Source: BOG-1184 sp049514575 (GTDB taxonomy: Bacteria > Fibrobacterota > Chitinivibrionia > Chitinivibrionales > Chitinispirillaceae). Taken from it: 64,000 nt of DNA. The first letter of the stretch is position 1; every line of letters starts with the position of its first letter. The notes beneath the pieces were generated by a model, which ran no database searches, had not been told where the DNA came from, and saw nothing but the letters and a program-made list of their open reading frames with translations. The DNA is taken from positions 17,849 to 81,848 of the forward strand of contig JBEKUX010000006.1 of NCBI GenBank assembly GCA_049514575.1. The letters are read 5' to 3'. A program made the translations under genes and the position numbers. Below are positions 37,415 to 45,860 of the stretch, piece after piece.

Positions 37415-38902
37415 ATGAAGAAACATTTCAGCTTTCGACATATCCCGTACGGCCTTTTGTACGGCATTTTATTTTCAGGCTTTGGTTTTTTCCTCGCCTC
37501 GTGCACCGGTGGATCTGCACTGCGTTTTAACAAACTTGCCGGTACCACTGAAAAAGACGATTATCTCTCCGCAATCTCCTCGATTCAACGAAATTGCTCG
37601 AAATGGTATGGAAAAACCAACGAGTTCCTCTATTGCATGGACATCGGCGTTTTATACCATTATGCGGCGCGGTACGATTCGAGCGCCGTGTATCTTCAGC
37701 GGGCGGCCGAAGTTTACGACGGTCTTTTCGCCCGTTCCGTGACCAACGAGGCGGCATCGCTGCTTATTAACGATAATGTGCGTCCCTACCGGAGCAGGCC
37801 GTATGAACTCGTCATGCTCCATCAGTTTAATGCGCTCAATTATCTCGCGCGGGGCAATACCGACGATGCGCTGGTAGAAACCCGTGCGGTACAGCTTCTC
37901 TTCAATGAGTGGGAACGAACGGACCGGCACGACCAGACATACTCCAACGACGCCATGTTCCATTATCTATCGTCAATGGCCTACGATGCGGCCGGCGATT
38001 ACGACGATGCCATGATATCGCTTTATAAAGCGGTCGAGACGTATAACCGCGGCCCCGTTGCATTGCCTCCGGCGGTAAAAAACTACGCTTACTACATGCT
38101 GAATCTCAACGACCGCGGCCAGGACACCTCGGTACTCGGGATCTCGGCCGATGTCCCAAGTGAAAAAGTGCCGGGGCTGCAAAACGGCCTTTCGGAAATC
38201 GTTCTGGTCGGCTATGCCGGAAAAGGACCCGCACTGGTCGAGGAAAAATGGTGGGGAACGTATATCAGGGGCGGAATGCTTATCATCAACCACACTGATG
38301 CCAGAGGAGCGGTTGAAACATTCACCATGCCGGCTCCGCCACTGCCGGAAGAAGAGTATGAGAAAGCGTCAGAAGGCCAGAAGACCGACCTCGGCACCAC
38401 GTTTCATATAAGTTTTTCGCTGCCCAGAATCAGGACATTTAATTCAATGACCGGATATTTTACGGTCAGAGGCATGGCGGGGAACGCTCCGGAAGCTCCT
38501 GAGACGAGCGTCGTCATCAACGATCTGGACAGGCAGCTTGCAAAAAACCTTGAGGACACGCGAACAGCCACCATGATAAGGACCGTAATCCGGACCACGC
38601 TGCGCACCATTACGGCGCAGAAGGCCAAGGACAAGATGAAATCAAGCAGCGCGATTGGCAATCTCCTGCTCAACCTCGGCACCGATGTCCTGGCCGACCA
38701 GCTCGAACATGCAGACACCCGCACGTGTTTTCTTGTTCCTAAAACCGTCCAGATCGCCCGGATTCCGGTACAACCCGGCACCTATACGCTGGAGGCTGCG
38801 GCGCACAGCGAGACCGGGGCGGTGATCGGGAAAAAAACGTTTGAAAATATCCAGGTAAAACAGGGCGAGAAAAAAATTCTGTTTTATTGTTCGTTCAGGT
38901 AA
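37415..38902 (+). CDS. COG3014-type lipoprotein with TPR-like repeats
   Basis: A 495-residue protein with a lipobox (FFLASC). The N-terminal half is built of helical TPR-like repeats (DSSAVYLQRAAEVYDGLF, NALNYLARGNTDDALVETR, AYDAAGDYDDAMISLYKAVE). The C-terminal half is mixed and ends in a beta-rich domain (PGTYTLEAAAHSETGAVIG). This is the plan of the COG3014 family that accompanies LpoB. Its molecular role is unknown; a scaffold at the outer membrane is plausible. The start at 37415 is preferred over an ATG at 37394, since it begins right at the signal peptide. Confidence 0.82.
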   Translation: MKKHFSFRHIPYGLLYGILFSGFGFFLASCTGGSALRFNKLAGTTEKDDYLSAISSIQRNCSKWYGKTNEFLYCMDIGVLYHYAARYDSSAVYLQRAAEVYDGLFARSVTNEAASLLINDNVRPYRSRPYELVMLHQFNALNYLARGNTDDALVETRAVQLLFNEWERTDRHDQTYSNDAMFHYLSSMAYDAAGDYDDAMISLYKAVETYNRGPVALPPAVKNYAYYMLNLNDRGQDTSVLGISADVPSEKVPGLQNGLSEIVLVGYAGKGPALVEEKWWGTYIRGGMLIINHTDARGAVETFTMPAPPLPEEEYEKASEGQKTDLGTTFHISFSLPRIRTFNSMTGYFTVRGMAGNAPEAPETSVVINDLDRQLAKNLEDTRTATMIRTVIRTTLRTITAQKAKDKMKSSSAIGNLLLNLGTDVLADQLEHADTRTCFLVPKTVQIARIPVQPGTYTLEAAAHSETGAVIGKKTFENIQVKQGEKKILFYCSFR

Positions 38903-38908
38903 CAATAT

Positions 38909-38997
38909 CGCTTGCCGAGCGGCGGTTCATCTCGATAAGACCTCCTGTTAAGCTCCTGTTAAGGAGCCTGCTCGATGAACGGTTGTATCGAGGCAAG
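38909..38997. repeat. left arm of an 89-bp inverted repeat pair
   Basis: By my count this 89-bp arm matches the reverse complement of 39677-39765 at 84 of 89 positions. It contains internal hairpins: GCTCCTGTTAAGGAGC, and CTCGAT...ATCGAG. The two arms enclose one small lipoprotein gene. Confidence 0.85.
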
Positions 38998-39088
38998 GGG
39001 AGCGGTTACTTCGCGAGACTTGCGCAGGCGTGGGGTTGCAAAGTATAATATCAAGTACTCAAAGAAATGTTCCAAAGGAGGAGGTTGT

Positions 39089-39547
39089 ATGAAGAAGTCC
39101 CTTGCGTTCTTGAGTGTTGGTGTGGTGATTGCGGTGACCGTTGGCTGCGGGCTCAACCCGGCCGGGACCGTAACCGTCACTATTGCGAATATCGATACGG
39201 TGGTCATGGGCGATTCGACTTCGATACGAGGAGTAGTGCAAGGAACGATCGAATCTGACTCTGCGATTACCAATGTCACTATGTCAATCAAAAACAGTGC
39301 AGGTACTATTCTTGCCGCGACTATTGCCAAGGCTAATTTTACACATGGCTATGCATCCAGGGATACGGTCTATCCAAACAAGGATACGGTCCATATAACC
39401 AAGGATACGGTTGATCTAAATAATGATATGCATACGTGGATTTACGCTTCCTCCAGTGCGTCCGCCGGAACCGATACGCTTATTATCACGGTATCATCCG
39501 GAAGGATAACCAAGGGTGCGTCGCATCCGTTTACCGTGATACCGTGA
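39089..39547 (+). CDS. small lipoprotein with KDTV repeats, enclosed by inverted repeats
   Basis: A 152-residue lipoprotein (lipobox VTVGCG) with a very strong ribosome site (GGAGGAGG). The mature part is beta-rich and Ser/Thr-rich, with a short internal repeat (SRDTVYPNKDTVHITKDTV, residues 90-108), and suggests an Ig-like or adhesin-type fold. No family was recognised. The gene lies alone between 89-bp inverted repeats, which separate it from lpoB-COG3014 and serS. Confidence 0.75.
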   Translation: MKKSLAFLSVGVVIAVTVGCGLNPAGTVTVTIANIDTVVMGDSTSIRGVVQGTIESDSAITNVTMSIKNSAGTILAATIAKANFTHGYASRDTVYPNKDTVHITKDTVDLNNDMHTWIYASSSASAGTDTLIITVSSGRITKGASHPFTVIP

Positions 39548-39676
39548 CCGGAAGCGGATAGCGACCGGGCGTAGTCGATCTCCTTAACTTCCCGCATAAA
39601 AAGCCGGAGTAATTTTCTCAAGAGGGCTCCGCGTTCAGAAAAATCGCCATTATTTATATTAGGACGGGATTTACCG

Positions 39677-39765
39677 CTTGCCTCGATACAACCGTTCATC
39701 GAGCAGGCTCCTTAACAGGAGCTTAAGAGGAGGCCTTATCGAGATGAACGGCCATTCGGCAAGCG
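39677..39765. repeat. right arm of an 89-bp inverted repeat pair
   Basis: The mirror of 38909-38997; the outer ends read CGCTTGCC/GGCAAGCG. It ends 35 bp before serS. Differences between the arms are concentrated near the outer ends; the inner 40 bp are identical. Confidence 0.85.
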
Positions 39766-39800
39766 GGAAAAGGTACTTTTTTTATTAGACGGAGCGGACA

Positions 39801-41078
39801 ATGCTTGATATCCAGCGGATCAGGGACTTTCCGGAACAGGTGCGCCAGGCGGCTTTGAAAAAAAAATGTCCGGTTGACATACAAGCGATCCTTGCCCTTG
39901 ACGCGGAGCGGCGAGGGACCATTCAGGAAGCGGAGCGGCTGAAGAACCTCCGCAATACCCGGTCGCAGGAAATAGCGCTGCTTAAAAAGGAGAAAAAGGA
40001 CGCCACGCCGGTGCTCGATGAGATGCGACAGGTTTCGGAAAGGATCAAGGAGCTTGATGCCGGCCAGAAGACGCTCGAGGAAAAACTGCATGAACTGCTG
40101 ATCGCCATTCCCAATGTGCCGCACGAAAGCGTCCATCACGGGGAGAGCGAAAAGGACAATCAGGTAATAAGCTCCTGGGGAACGCCGGCCGTGTTCGATT
40201 TCGAGCCCAGGGACCATCTGCAGATCGGCACTGCACTGGACATTATCGATTTCCCGCGCGGTGCGAAAATAGCGGGGGCCGGGTTTCCCGTCTACAAAGG
40301 GGCGGGTGCCCTGCTTGAACGCGCGCTCATCAATTTCATGCTCGATACCCATACGCGGAAGAACGGTTATCTGGAAATCTTTCCGCCCTTTCTGGCGAAC
40401 AGGGAAAGCCATTTCGGGACCGGCCAGCTGCCGAAAAGCCGCGATCAGATGTATTATATCGGGGAAGACGGGCTGTACTGCATTCCGACTGCCGAGGTGC
40501 CGGTGACGAACCTGCACCGCGACGAAATACTGGACTCCGCTTCTCTGCCGTTCAGATATTGCGCCTACAGCGCGTGTTTCAGGCGGGAAGCGGGTTCGTA
40601 CGGAAAGGACACCAAGGGTTTTCTGCGCGTGCACCAGTTCAATAAGGTCGAGCTTGTCAAGTTTGTCGTGCCGGAACGCTCCTATGAGGAACTGGAACTT
40701 CTCCGCGCCGATGCCGAAGGCATACTCCGCTCGCTCGGGCTGCACTACCGGGTGCTTGCACTCTGCGACGCCGACCTCTCTTTCGCCGCGGCAAAATGCT
40801 ACGATCTGGAAGCCTGGGCGCCAGCCGAAAAAAAATATCTGGAGGTCTCCTCGTGCAGCAATTTCGAGGATTTCCAGGCGCGGCGCATGAACATCCGTTA
40901 CCGGCCGTCGGGCGTGGAGCGCTTGCGCTTCGTGCATACGCTTAACGGAAGCGGCGTTGCCACGGCCCGGATCCTTGTCGCGCTGCTCGAAACCTATCAG
41001 ACCGTCCGGGGAACCGTCATGGTTCCCGAAGTATTGCGGCCGTACGTAAACGGAATAACGGAGATCGGTCCACGGTGA
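39801..41078 (+). CDS. serS: serine-tRNA ligase
   Basis: A 425-residue class II synthetase. The N-terminal coiled-coil arm (residues 30-105), motif 2 (YSACFRREAGSYGKDTKGFL) and motif 3 (LNGSGVATARILVALLETYQ) are all present. Length and motif order are as expected. The next gene starts at a GTG overlapping the stop. Confidence 0.96.
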   Translation: MLDIQRIRDFPEQVRQAALKKKCPVDIQAILALDAERRGTIQEAERLKNLRNTRSQEIALLKKEKKDATPVLDEMRQVSERIKELDAGQKTLEEKLHELLIAIPNVPHESVHHGESEKDNQVISSWGTPAVFDFEPRDHLQIGTALDIIDFPRGAKIAGAGFPVYKGAGALLERALINFMLDTHTRKNGYLEIFPPFLANRESHFGTGQLPKSRDQMYYIGEDGLYCIPTAEVPVTNLHRDEILDSASLPFRYCAYSACFRREAGSYGKDTKGFLRVHQFNKVELVKFVVPERSYEELELLRADAEGILRSLGLHYRVLALCDADLSFAAAKCYDLEAWAPAEKKYLEVSSCSNFEDFQARRMNIRYRPSGVERLRFVHTLNGSGVATARILVALLETYQTVRGTVMVPEVLRPYVNGITEIGPR

Positions 41079-42415
41079 AAGCGTTCGTCAAAAAGTTGCT
41101 CCATGGGCGCAGTCTCTACCTGTCCCTTTTGAGCGTCAGACGGTTTGCGGGAAGGAATTTTTTCCTTGCCGTCGCTATCTGTTTTCTCGGCGTCTATCTG
41201 TGGCTCACCCACGGACTGCTCAAAAAGCTGCAGCACCAGATGCTGGAAGAGGCAGCGCTCTACGTGGAGCGTATCGAACTGGGGCTTTCCGGCGACATGG
41301 GTGCGCCGGTGGTGCGGGAGATGATCGCCGCCATTATCGATAACGGCGACATGCCCGCGGTTGTGACCGACACTGCCGGGACGCCGGTCGCATGGACGCG
41401 GATTACGTACGGGACTGTCTTCAAAAGAGAAACAATTGCGGCGAACGATACGACACCGCTTGCCAGAAAATTGGTGCTGGAAAAGGCTGAAAGGATGCGC
41501 AAAAGCTTTACCGCGTTTCCCATCCACCGCGAGGGTGAGGGAGGGGTGGCCGGCTATCTTATTATCGGCAGGAGTGCCGCTTTGCGGAGCCTTTCGCTTT
41601 TTTCCCTGGCCATGGGCGCCGTTTTCGTCGGTTTCATCATTTTCATGAGTGTTACCTCCTACAATGTGCGCATCAACGAGCGCAGCAATCTGTGGGTCGC
41701 ACTTGCAAAGGAAACCGCGCACCAGCTGGGAACGCCGATTTCCGCGCTCATGGGATGGGTCGAATACCTGCGTTCGACCAGGGACGAGGACAGCACGGCC
41801 GGACCTGAAGACGTCATCGGCCAGATCGAAAAAATCTGCGGCGACATGGAGAACGATCTCAAGCGCCTGCGCCGGGTCAGCACGCGGTTCAGCCATATCG
41901 GATCAATACCCGTCCTGAGGCCGTGCGACATCAATCAGGTGCTGAACGAATGCATGGAGTATTATAAAATCCGGCTGCCGCTTCTGCGGCGGAAAATCGA
42001 AATACGCTGCCAGTTCGGCAAATTGCCTCTTGTTAATGCCAACGGCGAGCTTCTGGAATGGGTGTTCGAAAACCTTTTACGGAATTCCGTGGACGCAATA
42101 CATCACACGTCGGGAACGATCGAAATCAGGACCGAATTCGTGGAGGACGAAAATGTTGTGCGGGTCTACCACACCGACAACGGATCGGGGATAAAATGGG
42201 AGGCGCATAAAAAAATATTTTCACCCGGGTATACCACGAAAAAGCGCGGGTGGGGGCTTGGCCTGACGCTGGCAAAGAGGATTGTTGAGGATTATCATAA
42301 GGGCAGGATTTTCGTGCATTGGTCGAAAAAAGACAAGGGGACCGTTTTCTGCGTGGAACTGCCGGTTGATGACCGGAGCGGACACCGGGAACGGTCTCGA
42401 TGGTTTACCGCCTGA
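41075..42415 (+). CDS. membrane sensor histidine kinase
   Basis: A 446-residue kinase. Two membrane helices (about 28-46 and 175-193) bracket a periplasmic sensor of about 125 residues. The HisKA-like helix has His216 in KETAHQLGTPIS, followed by an N box (NLLRNSVDAI) and GWGLGLTLAKRIV. The HQLGTP motif is as in kinases of the Bacteroidetes PorY/NtrY-like group. It starts at a GTG overlapping the serS stop, and the gene for a PorX-like regulator starts 17 bp after its stop. This pair therefore looks like one two-component system. Confidence 0.88.
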   Translation: MKAFVKKLLHGRSLYLSLLSVRRFAGRNFFLAVAICFLGVYLWLTHGLLKKLQHQMLEEAALYVERIELGLSGDMGAPVVREMIAAIIDNGDMPAVVTDTAGTPVAWTRITYGTVFKRETIAANDTTPLARKLVLEKAERMRKSFTAFPIHREGEGGVAGYLIIGRSAALRSLSLFSLAMGAVFVGFIIFMSVTSYNVRINERSNLWVALAKETAHQLGTPISALMGWVEYLRSTRDEDSTAGPEDVIGQIEKICGDMENDLKRLRRVSTRFSHIGSIPVLRPCDINQVLNECMEYYKIRLPLLRRKIEIRCQFGKLPLVNANGELLEWVFENLLRNSVDAIHHTSGTIEIRTEFVEDENVVRVYHTDNGSGIKWEAHKKIFSPGYTTKKRGWGLGLTLAKRIVEDYHKGRIFVHWSKKDKGTVFCVELPVDDRSGHRERSRWFTA

Positions 42416-42431
42416 AAGGGGCGCTGCACCG

Positions 42432-43982
42432 ATGAGTGCGTTTCGGAAAAAAGTAATGTGGGTCGACGATGAGATAGAGATGCTCCGGTCGCATATTATG
42501 TTTCTTGAGACAAGGGGATACACGGTTGTTCCGGTATTTTCCGGCGAGGATGCTCTTGATATTATCCGCGATAAACCCGGCGAGTTTGACATTGTGCTCC
42601 TCGACGAACAGATGCCGGGCAAAGACGGGCTTTCCACTCTTGTTGAAATCAAGGCGCTGCGGCCCGATCTCCCTGTCGTGATGGTAACCAAAAGCGAAGA
42701 GGAGAATCTGATGGAGATAGCGCTGGGAAAGAAGATCGACGGATACCTCACCAAACCGGTGAATCCCAGCCAGATCCTTTTGATCTGCAAGCGCCTTCTC
42801 GATGCGAAACAGTTTATCGCTTCCGAGGTGCGGCAGCAGTTTCTGCGCGATTATTCGGAAAACGCGACCGCCCTCCGCGGACGTCTCACGACGCTTCAGT
42901 GGACGCAGCTCCATGAAAAAATAAGCCGTTGGGATGTTGATCTTGACAAAGTAGATGATGCCGGCCTCCGCCAGACCCTCGCCGGACAGAAATCGGACGC
43001 CAATGCGGCATTCAGCCGGTTTATCGTCGAACATTACGGGTACTGGGTCAAAGGGGAGCGCGAGCCTCCGCTCCTGTCCGTCCGCGTCCTCGAAAAATTC
43101 GTCGATCCGTTGCTGCGAGCCGGAGAACAGGTCTACTGTATCATCGTCAGCGGCATGCGGCTCGACCAGTACCTGTGCATCGAAGAGATCGTGCGGAAAT
43201 TTTACCGGGTCCAGCGGCATTATTATTATGCGATACTTCCGACCGATATGCTGTTCGCCCGGTCGGCGCTTCTGGCCGGAGCCTTTCCGCTTGAGATCGA
43301 CGGTCTGGAACTCCCTTCCGAAAAGGAAGATCAGGCTGCGGCGTGCCGACGTGAAGAACAGCTTCTGCGCCAGCACCTGGCGCAGGCAACAATCGACCTT
43401 TCCAGCCGGTTTTATCATACCCGCATGAGCGGAACTGAAACATTTCCGGCTGAACTCGAACAGCACAGCAGTAACCAGCTCGTCGTCATTGTCGCTGATT
43501 TTGTCAATCTCCTTACCAGCGGCAGCGCGCCGTCGGCCATCGTGCAGCAGATAGCTCCCAGCGAGCGGGCACTTCGGTCGATGACCCGGACATGGTTTGA
43601 AAATTCCGCGTTATTGCGGCTTTTCAAGGAACTGTCGCAGAAAAAATGCACGGTGGTGCTGACGTCGGATCATGGTATCGTTTATTGCACGCGGAAAACC
43701 GAAGTGTACGGTGTGAAGCAATTCGATTACGGGATGCGTTACAAATTCGGCAGGGACATGGCAGCCGATGAACGCCATGCGGTACTGCTCCACGATCCGC
43801 AGCTTTTCAGATTACCGCAGATGAAAAAAGCCCCTTCGTGCATCATAGCGAAGGAGGATTACTATTTTTCCCACCCGGAAAGCTTCAGCGACTATCATCC
43901 TGATAATCGCACGACGTTTCAGCAGGGCGGTATTTCAATGGATGAGATGATCATGCCGTTTGCCGTTTTCACACCGCTATGA
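42432..43982 (+). CDS. porX: PorX-like response regulator with PglZ domain
   Basis: A 516-residue protein. The receiver domain (1-125) has acceptor Asp58 in VLLDEQMPG and the LTKP Lys. A helical linker leads to a PglZ/alkaline-phosphatase-fold domain containing LPTDMLFARSALLAG and the metal-binding TSDHGI. This is the architecture of PorX, which controls type IX secretion in Bacteroidota and degrades oligonucleotide messengers. The first metal-ligand Asp expected before RLDQ appears to be Ser240 (IIVSGMRLDQYL). No T9SS structural genes are in view, so the output may differ. Confidence 0.83.
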   Translation: MSAFRKKVMWVDDEIEMLRSHIMFLETRGYTVVPVFSGEDALDIIRDKPGEFDIVLLDEQMPGKDGLSTLVEIKALRPDLPVVMVTKSEEENLMEIALGKKIDGYLTKPVNPSQILLICKRLLDAKQFIASEVRQQFLRDYSENATALRGRLTTLQWTQLHEKISRWDVDLDKVDDAGLRQTLAGQKSDANAAFSRFIVEHYGYWVKGEREPPLLSVRVLEKFVDPLLRAGEQVYCIIVSGMRLDQYLCIEEIVRKFYRVQRHYYYAILPTDMLFARSALLAGAFPLEIDGLELPSEKEDQAAACRREEQLLRQHLAQATIDLSSRFYHTRMSGTETFPAELEQHSSNQLVVIVADFVNLLTSGSAPSAIVQQIAPSERALRSMTRTWFENSALLRLFKELSQKKCTVVLTSDHGIVYCTRKTEVYGVKQFDYGMRYKFGRDMAADERHAVLLHDPQLFRLPQMKKAPSCIIAKEDYYFSHPESFSDYHPDNRTTFQQGGISMDEMIMPFAVFTPL

Positions 43983-44389
43983 AAACGGTTGCCGCTTCGG
44001 TTGACGCTACACGAATGGCGGGTGCGCGTCTGGCTGCAGGGGCCAGGAGCGGCGACTGCTATGCCTTGGAAGGAGAACTCGGTGCCGGCAAAACGGAATT
44101 CGTACGCGGCTTCGTGGCATCGCTCGATCCCCACGCTGTCGTAAGGAGCCCGAGTTTTTCAATCCTTAACATTTACAAAACTGAACGTTTCCCCGTATTC
44201 CATTTTGATTTTTACCGGCTCCGCGATCCGGCGGAACTTCGGGAGATCGGTTTTGACGAATATGCTGCTGGGGAAGGGGTGTGCCTCATCGAGTGGGGGA
44301 CGCTGTTTCCGAATGATCTTCCTTCACATACAAAAATCATTAAATTCCGTGACGTCGGCGGTGGGGTAAGGGAAATATATTTACCCTGA
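43979..44389 (+). CDS. tsaE: tRNA threonylcarbamoyladenosine biosynthesis protein TsaE
   Basis: A 136-residue ATPase of the t6A37 tRNA-modification complex. Walker A is GELGAGKTEFVRG (31-43). The FHFDFYRLRDPAELREIGFD signature and LIEWGTLFPND are diagnostic. The ATG overlaps the previous stop by 4 bp, so it is translationally coupled to the PorX-like gene, although the functions are unrelated. Confidence 0.95.
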   Translation: MKTVAASVDATRMAGARLAAGARSGDCYALEGELGAGKTEFVRGFVASLDPHAVVRSPSFSILNIYKTERFPVFHFDFYRLRDPAELREIGFDEYAAGEGVCLIEWGTLFPNDLPSHTKIIKFRDVGGGVREIYLP

Positions 44390-44572
44390 ATTTATAAAAA
44401 TTTTGGGCGTGCCCCCGCCTTCGGCGGGGTCGGCGTGGTTCCGGGCGGAAACACACTGCCACAGGCAGTCCGCTCCCTTCGGTCGACTCATTCCGCCCTT
44501 TCCAGTTGGGCGGTGAGTCTTCGCGACTGGCCTTACGGCCACCCTCCACCCGCCTCACGCAACGACAATGCT
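44390..44572. other. intergenic hairpin-rich region
   Basis: The left part of a 387-bp gap between tsaE and trpD. It holds GC-rich hairpins (CCCCGCCTTCGGCGGGG at 44413-44429; GGCCTTACGGCC at 44530-44541) of the kind scattered through the window. The first could terminate tsaE transcription. No gene was seen. Confidence 0.5.
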
Positions 44573-44746
44573 GTTTTAATCCATCCTGTGCCTTTCTGGA
44601 AGAGACTTTTGCCGGCCTTCGCGGGGGATGCGGAAGTTCACGCGAAGCGTGGATTCTTTACAGGTGTTACATGGTCGGAAAGCATCCCACGCGAAGGGGA
44701 ATTCCGGATTAAAAGTCTCTCGAAGGAAGGCGCAGGATGGATGGGT
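44573..44746. repeat. long imperfect inverted repeat (family II), copy 2
   Basis: The left arm (ATCCATCCTGTGCCTTTCTG, AGAGACTTTTGCCGG) and right arm (CCGGATTAAAAGTCTCTCGA, GGCGCAGGATGGAT) pair over roughly 60 bp. The centre TCACGCGAAGCGTGGA is shared with 28550-28718. It lies at the 3' end of trpD, where it could act as a bidirectional terminator. Confidence 0.75.
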
Positions 44747-44776
44747 AGAATGCACTTCCGGGCGGATAAATTCAAA

Positions 44777-45802
44777 TCAACTTTTAGTCGCGGTTATAAG
44801 CTGTTCCAACTTCCGCAGTGCGGCGCCGGAATCTATCGACTTCTCGGCGAGAGTAATTCCTTCTTTTGGTGTTGATGCAATACCTGCCGCCGCGAGCGCA
44901 AATGCCGCGTTAAGTATTACGATATCACGGCACGGACCTTTTTCGCCGCCGAGTATGCTGCGGATTCGCGACGCGTTCTCTTTCGGCAATCCGCCGGCGA
45001 TTGCGGAGAGCGGAGCGCGTTGCATGCCGAATTCTTCCGGAGTGATCGTATAGTTCGTTACCTTTCCATTATGTATCTCCGCTACGTGGGTCGGGCCGGA
45101 CACGGAAATTTCGTCCAAGCCGTCCATCCCGTAAACGACAAATGCCCTGCGGGTCCCCATGGCGTTCAATACCGCGGCCATGGTTCCGGTGAGTTTATCC
45201 GAGAACACGCCTAAAAGCTGGTGCGGCGCCAGCGCCGGGTTGGTGAGCGGGCCCAGCACGTTGAAGATGGTTCTGACGGCGATCTCCTTGCGCGGTCCGA
45301 TCGCGTATTTCATGGCTTTATGAAGCGCCGGTGCAAAAAGGAAAGCGATCCCCACGGTGTCAAGACATGATTTCATTTTCTCCGGAGATATGGTGATGGT
45401 GACGCCGAGCGCTTCGAGCACGTCGGCGCTTCCGCATTTGCTCGACACCGACCGGTTGCCATGCTTGGCAACGACCGCCCCGGCGCCCGCAGCGACAATG
45501 GCTGTTGCTGTTGAAATGTTGAACGTATTGGCGCCGTCGCCGCCGGTCCCGCACGTGTCCACGCAATGCGCGCTTTGCGCGGTTTTTTCCGGAAGGACGT
45601 GCGTGGCTTTGTCGCGCATGACCGTGGCTGCGCCGGTGATCTCTTCCGGTGATTCGCCCTTCATACGCAGCGCCACGATAAAGGCCGCGATCTGCGCGTC
45701 GGTGGCTGATCCGTTCATGATATCGGAAAACACCTCGGTTGCCTGTTCTATAGAGAGATTTTTTCCGGTGACGACGGCGCCGATGGCTTCCTGAATGTTC
45801 AT
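44777..45802 (-). CDS. trpD: anthranilate phosphoribosyltransferase
   Basis: Second step of tryptophan synthesis. A 341-residue protein with the PRPP-binding motif DTCGTGGDGANTFNIST, KHGNRSVSSKCGSADVLEALG and the anthranilate region MKYAIGPRKEIAVRTIFNVLGPL. A GGAGAACGAA ribosome site lies upstream. It stands alone, away from other trp genes. Confidence 0.96.
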   Translation of the reverse strand: MNIQEAIGAVVTGKNLSIEQATEVFSDIMNGSATDAQIAAFIVALRMKGESPEEITGAATVMRDKATHVLPEKTAQSAHCVDTCGTGGDGANTFNISTATAIVAAGAGAVVAKHGNRSVSSKCGSADVLEALGVTITISPEKMKSCLDTVGIAFLFAPALHKAMKYAIGPRKEIAVRTIFNVLGPLTNPALAPHQLLGVFSDKLTGTMAAVLNAMGTRRAFVVYGMDGLDEISVSGPTHVAEIHNGKVTNYTITPEEFGMQRAPLSAIAGGLPKENASRIRSILGGEKGPCRDIVILNAAFALAAAGIASTPKEGITLAEKSIDSGAALRKLEQLITATKS

Positions 45803-45860
45803 GATTTCGTTCTCCTGTCGCTCATAAAGATACTACGGGCGATTAAAATAATCAGGATAA

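Noticed and set aside
38975..39547. A longer N-terminus for the small lipoprotein, starting MNGCIEARG
   Set aside because: Those residues come from the inverted-repeat arm (the same peptide start appears on the opposite strand at the other arm); the GGAGGAGG site and signal peptide place the start at 39089.
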